From assembly GCA_051294375.1 (NCBI GenBank), contig CM119267.1:22755486-22819485 (forward strand): 64,000 nt of DNA, in the 5' to 3' direction. The notes below the pieces were generated by a model. That model saw nothing but the letters and a program-made list of their open reading frames with translations, was not told the DNA's origin and made no database searches. Positions 1-23,995 of this stretch are shown here, in pieces. How positions within the stretch are numbered: position 1 is the stretch's first letter; the number at the start of each line of letters is the position of its first letter. Source of the stretch: Paraspadella gotoi (Eukaryota > Chaetognatha). A program made the translations under genes and the position numbers.

Positions 1-339
1 CTATTACGGTATTCAACGCATAACAATAAAAAATTTACAGACATTAGAATTTAAACTAGTACAGAACATTTTTTTCAATAATCTCTGCACAAACAAAATT
101 GGCAAAATAACAAAGGCAGTGATAAAGCTTTATATAGCTTATATTCAAAACAGTGGTTAACAAAAATTTAGCACCATATTTGTTTACTTGTTGAGAGCAA
201 AGTTGGAATAAAACAAAATGTACAATAGAAGATGGCCTCTTAGCATACACATTTACAATAATCGCATTGTAATAAATGAGAGACTGGTGATAGAATATTT
301 AAAACCTCTCATGGCAAGACGAAGATCTAATGCTACTTT
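1..339 (-). other. 3' flank, probable 3'UTR of the collagen gene
   Basis: AT-rich sequence directly downstream of the collagen stop codon (340-342 read on the minus strand). No coding frame of interest. It is probably 3' untranslated sequence, but no canonical AATAAA was found on the minus strand here, so the transcript may end outside the window. Confidence 0.5.
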
Positions 340-12585
<12,246 letters not shown>

Positions 12586-13700
12586 CTGTGAGGGGTTAGA
12601 TGGGGGGGAGCGGGGGGCCGGGGGGTGGTAAGAGAAAAGTGGTTTTTAAAAATCGATTAACCCCATTTCGACGTCAGAAAGCCCTTAATTTTGCGTTCAA
12701 AATGAATTTCAAGCGAGGAATCAATTGTTATTTGTTTAAATGTTTCAATTAATGGGATCGAGATTGTTTGCGAATCGAGGATTGTTTTTTTTTTTTTTTG
12801 GTACAAAGGATAGGCTTTTGTTTTTTTCGATCTACGTAATAGTTAGTTTTTTGTTTTTTTTGTTTTTTTTCAATTCTAAACCCAAAGCGTATTTTTTTTC
12901 GACCAATGTTATTCAACATTCGAGCTCATGCGTTTTCGGTTATTTCGAAACAAATCTTGTTTCTTCGAATCGTACTTGATTAATTAATTGATTAATTCGA
13001 ATTAACGAAAGCGGTTGTTTCTAGTTAGGAGCTTCAGCTAATTATTTATTTTTTTCAGTAAACTAAATTTCCCGTGGTTAGTAGCGCGGATTATTAATCA
13101 AAATAATACCGATGAAGTTTCTTTAAATAAGTAATCTCCTCTTTTTCTCTTCTCTTCCTCTGCTCACTCTTCTATCTCTCCTCCTCTCTCTCTCTCTCAT
13201 CGTCTCTCATCCCTCTCTCTTCTCTCTCTCTATCTCTCCTGCTCGCGTCTCAGTCTCGCTCGTCTTTCTTCTTCACTCTTCATCGGCATCGTGTACTTCC
13301 ATCCCTTGCGCTTCTCCTCCTCTCCCGGGTCATCTCTTCCTGGCTCATCTCTGCTCGCTCCTTGTCTCTCCTCGTATTCTTCTCCTCTCTCTCATCTCTC
13401 TCTCCTCTCTCTCTCTCTCTCTCTGCGCTCTCTGGCTTCTTCGCTCTCTCTCTCTCTCGTCTGCTAGTTCTCTGCTCTCTGCTCTCTCTCCCTCCTCTCT
13501 CTCTCGCTCACTCGTCCCTAATCCTTCCCCTCCCAACGACCGGGGAATCTTTCACAAGTGGCAAAATTAAATCGCGTCGACTCTTAACACATTTAAAAAA
13601 AACAACTTTAAATCCCTCTTCCAGTTAAAAGGATTCAACGTCGATGTTCTTCTGTCTAACACGAGTTCGAAAACTCTAATCGCATTAAGCGCCAAAAAAA

Positions 13701-13725
13701 NNNNNNNNNNNNNNNNNNNNNNNNN
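13701..13725. other. Assembly gap (25 N)
   Basis: Twenty-five N. Both flanks carry the same 1.1-1.3 kb sequence, so the gap joins overlapping contigs rather than spanning missing DNA. Confidence 0.95.
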
Positions 13726-13732
13726 TTCCGAC

Positions 13733-14876
13733 CCTTGATTTCCGATGCCAGGAATGTTTGGCGCACCTGCCCTGGAATCAGCAGCAGCCACGAGTTGAGG
13801 AGAAAGTCAAGGCGGGGCGACTTTCTCGAGGTCCTCGCCCGACTTCTCGACCGCCAGATCGCGCGGGCAGTTGCCGTCGAATCGGGCAAGCCCTCTTGGG
13901 GCCGGGCGGGGTCTTGCTAGGCGCCAGGAGTTAGGAGGCTAGTGAGGGAGATGGAAGGCCGGGAGCGGTTCTCGGGGCAGGGGGGAAGGGCGGCGCTCCG
14001 GTACGAGAAAAGTGGTTTTAAAATCGCTATTAACCCCATTTCGTACGATCTAGACAACTCCTAATATTTTGCGTTCCAAAATGAATTTCACAGGGCGAAG
14101 GAATCAATGTTATTTGGTTTAAATGTTTCACATCTCAATGGGATCGAGATTTGTTTGCGAATCGGAGGATTCGTGTTTTCTTTTTGGGCTACGATGGCTT
14201 TTGTTTTTTTCATCTAGTTTGTTGTTTTGTTTTTTTCATGCTAAACCCGTAAATGATTCAGTATACTCTTTTTTTCGTTATCATTAACCCAGGTACTTTT
14301 TCGCCAATGTTATTAACCCAACCAATTCAGAGCTCATGCCGTTTCATCGGTTATTTTCGAAACAAATCTTTTGTTTCTTCGAATCGTACTTGATTAATTA
14401 ATTGATTAATTCGAGCATCTGAACGAAAGCAAAGGTCTGTTATCTACGTTAGGAACAGCTTCACAGCTAATTATTTATTTTTTTCAGGTAAACTAAATTC
14501 CGCTCCCCCCTCGAGTTAGTAGCGCGGATTATTGATGCAAAAATTAATAGCGATAAGTTTATAGTAAGTATCTCTCTTCTCTCTCTCTCTCTTCTCTCTC
14601 TCTCTAGTCTCTCTCTCTCATCTCTCCTCTCTCTCATCTTCTCTCCTCGTCTTCTCCCCTCTCTCTCTCTCTCTCCACTAATCCTTCCCCCAAACCGACC
14701 GGGAATATTCACATAAGCCTTGGACCACAAAATTACACATCGCGTCGACCTCTTTCACCACACACTTTACCAACAAAAACTTTAAATCCCTCTTCCATGT
14801 TAAAGGAATTCAACGCTACGAATGTTCTTCTGTCTAACACGCGAGTTTCGAAAACTCTAATCGCATTAACGCGCCA
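13733..14876. repeat. Contig-end overlap, copy 2, with an error-rich copy of the collagen signal exon
   Basis: Noisy repeat of 12373-13699. On the minus strand around 13735-13966 it repeats the signal/TSPN exon with several indels (for example a broken frame after EDLEKV). It should not be counted as a second gene or pseudogene. Confidence 0.75.
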
Positions 14877-17163
14877 AACAAAACATGGCCGGCCGACGGA
14901 CGGACGGCACGGATGGTTAGAGATGCCGCGTCCCTTCGAAAGAGCGCCTGGACTAATTGAGGCTCTTCATAGCTTCTGTCATATAGCGACGTTTGTGTAC
15001 GGAGACCCGCAACCAATGAGTAACGCATTCACCAAAAGCATTCAAACAGTTTTTTAAAGGGTGAGGAAGAAGAGATTAGAAGTTTAAAGCGTATGAATCC
15101 ATTATCGTGAAATCAGAGCTCTGCTTTCTCTTTCCTTTGACAACATAAAGGTACCTTTCTAATACATTAGAAAGAAGTGAAAAAATAATTAGTCCTTATG
15201 TTAAATATACAAATTAGTATTTAAATTCGAAGATAAATCTGACACTTTCAAAATTGGTACACTAAAGTTTATAAAAAAGAAAAACAACTTACGACTTTTC
15301 TTGAAAAAAACATCAATCAGTTGTCTCAGATTTATAATGACATTACTATGTCATTAGATTGTCCTTTAATTTAAGAATTAAAGCTTTTAACCAGTCGTCT
15401 TCCCGCTTACTACTTAGAAAGAAAATATGTTTCCTTATCCCAGGAAAGAGATCCCACATTGGACGAGAGAGACGCGAGAGAGAGAGAGAGAGAGAAGATG
15501 GAGAGCAGAGAGGAGAAGAGAGAGAGAGAGAGAGAATGGCAAGGGAGATAGGCCAAGAATGAAGGACCTTTGAAAAAACGAGGAAACTGAACTTTTCCCC
15601 TCAAACGAGTATTTCTTTTTTCCCCTTTTTTTTTAAGTCGCGAGTTTCATCAAATTCCTCATTCAAAAAAAAAAAAACAAATTTAATTTCTAGTTTTTAT
15701 CTTAATTTTTTTGCTAGACAAACACAGAGTCGTTATTTTTTTGAAACGTTTTAAGTTTTTTTATCTTCCTTTTCGTTTTAGTTTTAGTTTTAATTTTAAT
15801 TAAACTGCCACGCTCCACCCTTAAGTCTCTTCTCTCTTCATTTTTCTGCTCTCTCTCATTCTTCTCCCTTTCTCTCCGTCTTCTCGTCTTCTCTCTCTCA
15901 TCTCATCTCTCTTTCCTCCTTCTCTCTCTCTCTCTTCTTCCCTCTCTCTCTCTCTCTCTCCCCTTCTCTCTCTCTCGTCTCTCCCTCCTCTTCTCTTCTC
16001 CTCATCTCTCTCTCTCTCTGCTCCTTCCTTCTGTGTCCCTTGCCACGTGTCTCTATGCTTCTGACCCTCTAATGTAGCAAGATCTCCATGGTCCTTTCGA
16101 AAGTCAGTTCGTTGCCACTTTCACTTTCATCCGGAAGAGAAACTTTTGAAAAGAAAAAAAAGCAGGAAAAATATAAAGACAAAAACAAGAAAAAAAGAAA
16201 GAATGTAAAGGAAATTCGAGTTTAAAAAACCCGGAGAGCGACTGCGCAGGCCGGTCGTCGCAGCCGACGCGCTGTTCTGGGCTGCGGTAGAGCCTGCGAA
16301 CCCAGAACAAGATGTGTTTTTACTCATATGTGAAGCTTACCGTTTTCTAAAAAAAAAACTCAGAAATAGAGAAAGGAAGAAAAAACATAAACGAGAGAGA
16401 TGAGAGAAGAAGAGAGAGGAGAGAGAGAGAGAGGAAGAGAGAGAGAGAGAGAGAGAGATGAGAGAGAGAGACGAGAGCCAAAAGAATCTCTAATGTAGAC
16501 GTCCACAGCAAAAGTCGTTTTTTTGATGATTTACGTGAAGTTTCTGAATCTTTCGCAAAGCTCTCCCCTTCTCTCGCCTCCTCTAGCTCTCTCTCTCTCG
16601 CCCCATTTTTCCTCAGTACAACCTTCAACCTTCACTAGAAGAGAGAAAAAAGTAAAATGCCCCGTGAAAAAAAGGGAAAAACCCCCGGAGTCTTCACCGA
16701 TGAAATAAATTTAAACTTGTGGAGAGCATCTGTAAGCCCAGATGTTTAAAATTGTTCATACGGGTGGGAAATAAACCTTTTTTTTAGATCTCTTCTACTC
16801 TTCGCCTCTACATTCTCCTCCTCACTTCTCCTTCTTTCTGTCTCTCATACATCTCTCGCTCCTCTCTCTCAGATCAGTCACCTCCCTCTCTCTCCTCTCC
16901 AACCAAAATTGAAAATACCCGTGTTAAATAAAATCCCCTCGCCGATCTTTGATTGAAATTTGTCATCTTTTTTTTTCTTAAAGGAATGTACCAAATCACA
17001 TGAGGTTTGTTAATCTGTGCGAAATTGTGAGGTTTTAATTTTAAAGGGTCAATTCACGTCCGCCTTCATTGTAAAAATCATGGTGAAAAACAAATTTTAC
17101 TTATAAACGGCGAGAGGAGCATAAGAGAGAGAAAAAGAGATAAAAGAAGAGATAGGAAGAAAA

Positions 17164-17217
<54 letters not shown>

Positions 17218-17553
17218 CTCCTGGAAAGGATACTGTAAAGTTGAAGTGAAAAATGAGAGAGAAAAAAGAAAGAAACAAATTAGAGAAAAAAATTGTAAAA
17301 AAAAATTTACTTTTCTTGAGAGAAGAAAATCTAAAATAAAAAAAAGGGAAAAGATTTTCTATTTATTTCATGAATTCTCTGAATCAGGAAATTCTTTGTA
17401 ACGAGATTGAAAAGACATACATTGTAAAAAAAGAGAAAATAAAAAAACAATAAGCTAAAATCGGGAAAAAAATTTTTGAAGTGAACAACAGTACTTATAG
17501 GGTAAGATAGTACTTGATCTCATCCTTCCACGCCAAATTCATCTAAACTATTC
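14877..17553. other. Non-coding, CT/GA-rich sequence
   Basis: Upstream of the visible part of the collagen gene. Contains GC-richer patches near 14885-15040 and 16228-16310, CT-rich low-complexity stretches (15831-16030, 16560-16620, 16790-16900), a GA stretch near 16395-16470 and a (GA)n at 17168-17212. The missing first collagen exon or promoter may lie here; I could not identify it. Confidence 0.5.
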
Positions 17554-17578
17554 NNNNNNNNNNNNNNNNNNNNNNNNN
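17554..17578. other. Assembly gap (25 N)
   Basis: Twenty-five N. The flanks show no obvious shared sequence. Confidence 0.95.
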
Positions 17579-20079
17579 TAAACCTATTTCTAAAAGGCTA
17601 TCGTTGCGGGTAGGTACAGTTCTGCGCAACGTCGTACATCTCTGTGGAGGCGACAGACCCGAAACCGTATTTCACCTCTGTAGTCAGGATATACGATATG
17701 TCCATATAGACTATGAACATATATAACAAATCTATACGGTCGCGATCTCTCTTCTCTCTCTCCTCCTCCTCCTCTTCTCTCTCTTTCCTCCTATCTCTGT
17801 GTGCTCTCTCTCTCTCTCTCTCTCCGGCGTGGAGAGAAGATGCCGCTAAGGTTTCTGCACTTGTTTGGTTTCGCGCGAAAAACTTAGATCTTTGGTCTTA
17901 CGGTTATGATGAGGGACGATCTCTAAACTTTCATACAGATTGCTCGATCGTCGTCGTGCGGCTCTGATCAGGACTCTGCGATCCTTCGTGACTCGGGACT
18001 CTCAGACACTCGCATCAAGGGCTCTCTCTGTGACTGCAGAGAGCAGAAGAACGTTCGAGTGGACTGACTTGAGACGCAGATGACGAGAGCAGAGAAAGAC
18101 TCTCTCTCGATTTCGTCAGTACTCCGAGTGCATACTCTGACTCGATCGCTCGCATGAGCTGCGATAATTCCTCGTCTCTCTTTCTCTCCTACTCCGCTGA
18201 AATATAACTAAGTATTTAAATGGTCGCACCCCTATACCACATTCGATAAAAAACTATTTCGGTCTCAATAACTTATTAAATTGAGAAATAAAAACGCTCT
18301 CTTAAAAAACAATAATATTAAAAACTTCTCTTTTCTTTTTGCCTTTTTCTTCCTCATACTCTCCCGATTTAGCAAGCTGGCTAACAATTTCATATGGTTA
18401 ATTATGCCTGTCGACTTTCGTTAAGCATAAGTTTCCCAACGCAACAGTGTATAGCGAGGTGAGTTTAGTTAGGCTCATTTAATTGTTTCAATATAGCGAA
18501 GGTTATCTTTAGGTCGATGTGATTTGAGCACGGACAAGTGGTTCCAACTTATAGCCGCAGGTGGTACTCGGAATTTATATAAGCCAAAAGGTGAAAATGT
18601 TTACGTAGCGAGGCGAGATCGCCTGCGAATTGATTGGCGAGTCGTCTCCTGCGGTCAATATACGTTATGTCGCTCGAGGTTCGGACGTAAGTCTCTCCGC
18701 GACGTGTAATCGGTCGATCATACATATCCGCATACCGAAAGTGACATGGTCTTTAGAGCTAAATATGGAGGATCTCATATATATATATACGCGCGCCGCT
18801 CTTCCGCGGATCTAGCGCTCAAAAGCTTCATTCCTAATAATAGCCGAGTGACATCCCATTCCATCGCTCGTTGACACGTCAATTCCCGGATTCGATTCGG
18901 TATAGCAAAAGGTGGATTCCAAGGTTTATCGTCTGTACACAGTGTTCTTACAGTGTGAATAAATTTATATACGCGAGTGTGTCAAAGTTGCAGGTGTATA
19001 GTTTTATTCTAAAGCGTCTCTCTCTTAGAAAGAAACGCGCAACTTTTAGTCCTGTTTGCTCTCGGCAACGTCCGACAGGCGCTTTAAGCCGCCGGGATGT
19101 CGCTCGCGACAAGTAGCTCTGACCTCAGCAAAGAACTGGCGCCGCACGCCAACGTCTTTCACTCAACGATCAGTCAGCCAAGCAAAGCGGTCGAGATGTT
19201 GTTTAGGGCATAGTCTTTCATTGTTGGTCTTCTCATTTGCAACTGCAGAAGAGAAGACGACGAGTGAAGAGACGAAATTAGATTGACGCGCCGCGAATAA
19301 GTTCAGCCTGCACCCAGATACGACTACGCAAGATATACACTGAACGTTCATAAGCGTAAAGAAGAGAGAGAAGACAGAGAGAAGGAAGAGAGAATGTGAC
19401 AACACTTCTTCTACCATTATTTAAATTGTAGGACGCTCATATATATTCGTAACTCTCTCATACTGCCATACCCTTTGTCTCACAGCTCCTCTATACCTTT
19501 GTTCTCTCTTCTCAGACTCTGGGAATGCAGAACCGTGTAGAAGAGCCACGACTTAGGATCACGCACATAAGCATTCATCTCTCTCTCTCTTCTCTCTGGC
19601 GCGGTGCCATACTCTCTATTCTCTTACTCTCTGCTAACTACTCACTCTCTCTCTCTGGTCTCTTCTACTCCCTCTTCTCAATCTCTCTCCATCGGAAGGC
19701 AAACGTGGCTTTAGATTCTATCTGCAAGTTTTTCTTCTCTTCTGTGCTCTCACTTCGTATCTCTTGATTTACTACAAAATCATTCTTATATTATACCTTT
19801 TGTTTCCTTTTTTAACTTTGTATATGATTCTCCGGTGCTCACCCATTCTCCCTTTTTATTTCCTTTCTATCTGCTCCTTTATCTTGCTCTCTATATTATT
19901 TTCATTCAGAGTGCTCAAATAAAGATAATTACTTCGCTTCAAGTGTTCTCCTGCGTCTCTGCTCACTCGATCCTCCCTCGCCTGCGTCCTCCATGAGACA
20001 AATGTAACCATCTCTACAATACTAACTTCTTACTTTGGCTCATGCTACAATCACTAACATATCTCTTCTCTTCCTTCGC
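17579..20079. other. Non-coding sequence of doubtful quality
   Basis: No supportable gene. The sequence is littered with CT/GA-type short insertions (17740-17830, 19500-19720), like the noisy copy that follows at 20080-20760. It probably contains uncorrected reads. Confidence 0.4.
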
Positions 20080-20760
20080 ATCTCTCTCCGTCAATCGAAA
20101 TACATGCATCTTCTCACGTGTTCGAATAAATAGAACAAAAGAGGTCGATGGTTTACTTGGCGATCATGATAGGTGGAGGAGTTTTGATCGGAAGAGAAGA
20201 GGAGATTGAGGATATGAGAGTGGTGAGGAGACCTCGTGGCCGGGGATTGGTTGCCTAAAATACAGCCAGATCCACAGTATGATGATTGACTTGATCTGAC
20301 ATTCGGCACTACTGAAGGTAAAAATCAGTCGACGAGTGGATGTGGAGACGTCGAGAATGAACACGGATCAGAGGAGAGCTTCCACGAGTGATCACGTCAT
20401 GCCTCAACACGAAGTCTGATTATTGGCACCAGTCTCACGAAATTCGGGGAATTGCGGGAGCCCACGACATTGAATTCGCAAAAATCAATGACAAGCAATC
20501 AACATTCCAGCAAATTGGCGTTGAGTTTGATTCGCCATCACTCGTAATTTGAATTGGATCTCGCCTCGAGGGCAACCGAGCATCTGACCCTTCGGACTCT
20601 GTCTCGTTCTCCTTGGCAATTGGCCTCAGTGTATAAAGATCAGGTGAGATGATATGCGGCTCAGACTGAAAGGAAACGGAGTAGATTAATCATTTGGGCC
20701 GCGCAGACTGACGGAGAGGAGACATAATTCAAATTCGCCACCTACAGTCATAGTCAAAGA
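20080..20760. repeat. Local duplication, noisy copy
   Basis: Resembles 20946-21420 in the same order (TTACTTGGCG, ACTGAAGGTAA, the ATTGGCGTT block, GCAGACTGACG), but with many extra short insertions. Confidence 0.6.
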
Positions 20761-20943
20761 GTAGAATACACAAGAATAGAAATTAAATGAGAAGATTTCT
20801 CAAAGCAAAAATGGCTACAAGAACGGTGGATGGATTGTTGAAAGAAAAAGCTCAAACTTGAAAGGAAAAATGATTGAAAGGAAAAATGGGTTGAATAGAC
20901 GATTTCTTAAACTTGAAGAGCGAAGAGAGTTCAAAGTTAAAAG

Positions 20944-20945
<2 letters not shown>

Positions 20946-21021
<76 letters not shown>

Positions 21022-21420
21022 GTCAAAATAAGACAAGAGTCATGGTTACTTGGCGTCATAAGTGGGTTTGATCGGAAAGGGTTGGGTGGTGAGACCGGTG
21101 GGTGGTTTTAAAATACAGCGATCAAGTAAGATGATTGATTGATTGATTGATACTGAAGGTAAGAAAATCAACGAGTGGGTGTGGGTCGAGATGACCGGTC
21201 GGGACAATGGAGTTTCGCAAAAGCAAAGACAACAACAAATTCCAGAAATTGGCGTTTACGCCAACGATTAATTGGATCCGCGAGGCAGTCGACTCGTCTC
21301 TGGCAATGGCTCAGGATAAAATCAGAGATGCATTCGAGTCAGAACTGAAAGAAGAGAGATTAATTGGCGCAGACTGACGACGACATACAAGGACGGACGA
21401 CGGACAGAGAAAAAGGAGGT
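20946..21420. repeat. Local duplication, cleaner copy, preceded by (CT)n
   Basis: Begins with a 74-bp perfect CT tract (20946-21019) and repeats the order of blocks found at 20080-20760 with fewer insertions. Confidence 0.6.
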
Positions 21421-22104
21421 CTTCAAATGAGAAATTAATATCGAAATCCAGCTATTTTCCTTGGCTAAAAAAAAATCTCCCAAAGAAATGTTTTGACTTT
21501 TCCAGGTCAAAATCAGTCGGAACACGATTTGAACTCTTCAAGAATAAAAATGATTCACCTCTGGATTTTAAAAAGACTGTGACTGAGCGAAGCAAATGAA
21601 GTTCACCTATTGAGTAAAAACACGCGTGAATGTGGGCATCACAATCGTTTGTTAACAAGAGGACGCTCAAGACGGCAAAAATTTCTAGACACACTGAATC
21701 GTCTGTATGAAAATTACGTTTAGTAACTTAGGAAGAGAACACCGAAAAGGGAAAACATTTTACCTGAATCCGAAGATCAATATGTTTAAACCTGAGAATG
21801 AATCACATTAGGAAATTATTCTTCTCTATCCACACAGCATGTCAAGAGATCCTAAGCAAACGACGGACGCACGACTTAGTTCAATTTGTCGCAACTTCAA
21901 AGCTCAAAATTTAAAAAAAAAAACAAAATATAACAAGAAATTAATTAATATGCAAATGTACTTAATGCGATAATATCACTGTATCGTGTTGATTATAATG
22001 GTGAAACGATTTTAAAACTGTGAATGAAGAACTCGGCTTCGTTTCAACCCACGTTTAAAAGGTCGTGAATCGCTGCATCTGTCCAGACTAAATCATCAAG
22101 TCCA
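21421..22104. other. Intergenic or intron sequence, nothing recognisable
   Basis: No coding frame with support, no repeat family recognised. Confidence 0.5.
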
Positions 22105-22317
22105 TTTACCCCAACCCCCCAGCTTGTCAATTTGTTCCAGTGAGGTCGAGGTCCGAGTTACGTAAATCCGTCCACGTCCGTTGATCAATAAGTCGACGTC
22201 AGTCAACGGCTGTCGACCGTCGTCGTCGTCGTCGTCGTCGTGAATCTCGTTCTCAAATTCACAAACATTTTTTTCTCCGTGAAAATACGACTGTCGAAAC
22301 GCGGTATTTCGAGAATG
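22105..22317 (-). CDS. Possible exon of an unknown gene
   Basis: Minus-strand frame of about 70 codons after an acceptor-like CTGCAG, ending at a possible GTAAAT donor. It includes a seven-Asp run coded by a GAC repeat, then VDLLINGRGRIYVTRTSTS and LEQIDKLGG. The VD-x-ING-x-IYV pattern faintly resembles the last strand of TSPN modules (compare [12 protein letters not shown] in collagen module 6). Composition looks coding, but it has no partner exons. The reading could also be chance. Confidence 0.3.
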
Positions 22318-23995
22318 CTGCTGCAGCATCAGTTAAGTAGGTCTTCTTTTTAGAGAACATGACAACCTAAAGTGAACATAAAATCTCCACTGAGCCTAAG
22401 GCCGACCTGAAAGGCAAAACGGAGTGACGGCTTTTCTTTTATTAGTTGTTTACATTTTGAGTTTTTGAGCTTTAAACCGAAATAATGACCAGAGTAAACT
22501 TTTTTTAAACAGAGTGAAAAAAGCGTTCCAAAATGATAGGAAAATTAGTTCTAAAAAAAATACAAACTAAAAACCCAGTTGAAGTTTAGAATTGTTAGAT
22601 TGTTGAGTTAGTCGTATTTTTAAAAAAGCATTACTGCTTCAAGCGCTTGTTAGTCTGGGTTCCGACGGCATTTTGTTTGAGGAAGAATTAAAGAATTAAT
22701 AAAATAAAATAAATGAACAAGGGGACGTATATTTTGTTTAAAAAATGCCGCCGCCGATGAAATACAGTGCACCTCTTTGTGTAAAGAAAATAAAAAAAGC
22801 GGTTGAAGTCGCGTTTGTCTAAAAGCGGAAATTAGTTGTTTTTTTTCGTATTGGCCATATACAATATGGTTGGGTTACAACGAAATGTAAATCGATAGGT
22901 ATTAAAACGTTTATTTGTTAAATTCGTTACAACCCAACTCATTCGCGCTAAAATAGTGGAAAATGTGCCCAGACTTGGGGCGGATCTGACCCACCAATCG
23001 GAAGTTTTCGCGCCCACAACACAGAAACTGTAGACACTGTTGAAACTGTCGCGACTGTTGAAGGGATTCTGAAAGACGCTCTCCGTCGCGGAGAAAGACA
23101 GGAAATATTAATAAACACGATTACATCTATTTAGGAAATAGTTTATGTTTAGAAAAACCTGTCAGTTTGACCGTGTTTTCTTCTTCTTTCTTTTTTTTTA
23201 ACAAAAAAAGTCGCGCGTCGGAAAGAAACTGAAGATGTCGCAATTTAGGCGAAGTAATATTTTTCAGTATTAACCATTTTGAAAGCTACAACTAAACAAA
23301 AGAACATCTTGTTTTGACTTTCATAACAGTCTATCTGCGGAAATATTGTCCAAAAAATTAAAGTGGACAAAATGAAGTAATTATGACGTCTACGACACAT
23401 TATTTTGCTTAAAATTGACTACACAGAGGAGTACAATAAAATATTTCTAAAAATTTACGGTAATTAGGCTCCAAATAACCTTCTTGACTTTGAGCATTTA
23501 TTCGTTTATTCTCAGAATTTATTTTCTTTTGCTGTTTTGAGTTTGGCCTCTTTTTTTTCCCTTTTTTTTTTGAAGGACATATCCCACCCAAATTTAGCCT
23601 TCACCTTTTTTGACTCACGGACGAAGAAAAACGAGAAGATATAAGGTTTAGAAAAAAGAAACAATTTTGGGTCTTCTTTGCATAAAAAAAAAAAGTTTAA
23701 CGAGAAATACTAATTAGAAAAAGAAAAGGGGAAGGAACACAACGAATCCCCAAAAAAGGAAAGAGAAAATTAATTCAAAACGTCAGAAATAAAAAGTAAA
23801 AATAAACAAAAGGCTAACGACTAAAGCGAAATTCGCTCCCAACGTTTTTTACGTTCAGTTCAAGTCTTTCAAAATATAAACAATATGTGAGATAAGAGTT
23901 TGAGCCATTTTTAGTTGCGCCGCGAGTACTCTATAAGTTACTTTTCGGTCCATCGGTCGGTCCATAGTCTATCCACTTACGTAAAAAACGCTTAT
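22318..23995. other. Intergenic or intron sequence with a short inverted repeat
   Basis: No supportable gene. An imperfect inverted repeat pairs 22869-22884 with 22923-22938 (14 of 16 positions) around a loop of about 38 bases. Confidence 0.5.

Noticed and set aside
13733-13966. Second collagen-like gene or pseudogene
   Set aside because: It is an indel-noisy copy of the exon at 12373-12585 next to a gap; assembly overlap is the simpler explanation.
18524-19286. Plus-strand small open frames at 18.5-19.3 kb
   Set aside because: They lie in the noisy region, have no recognisable motif and look like chance frames.
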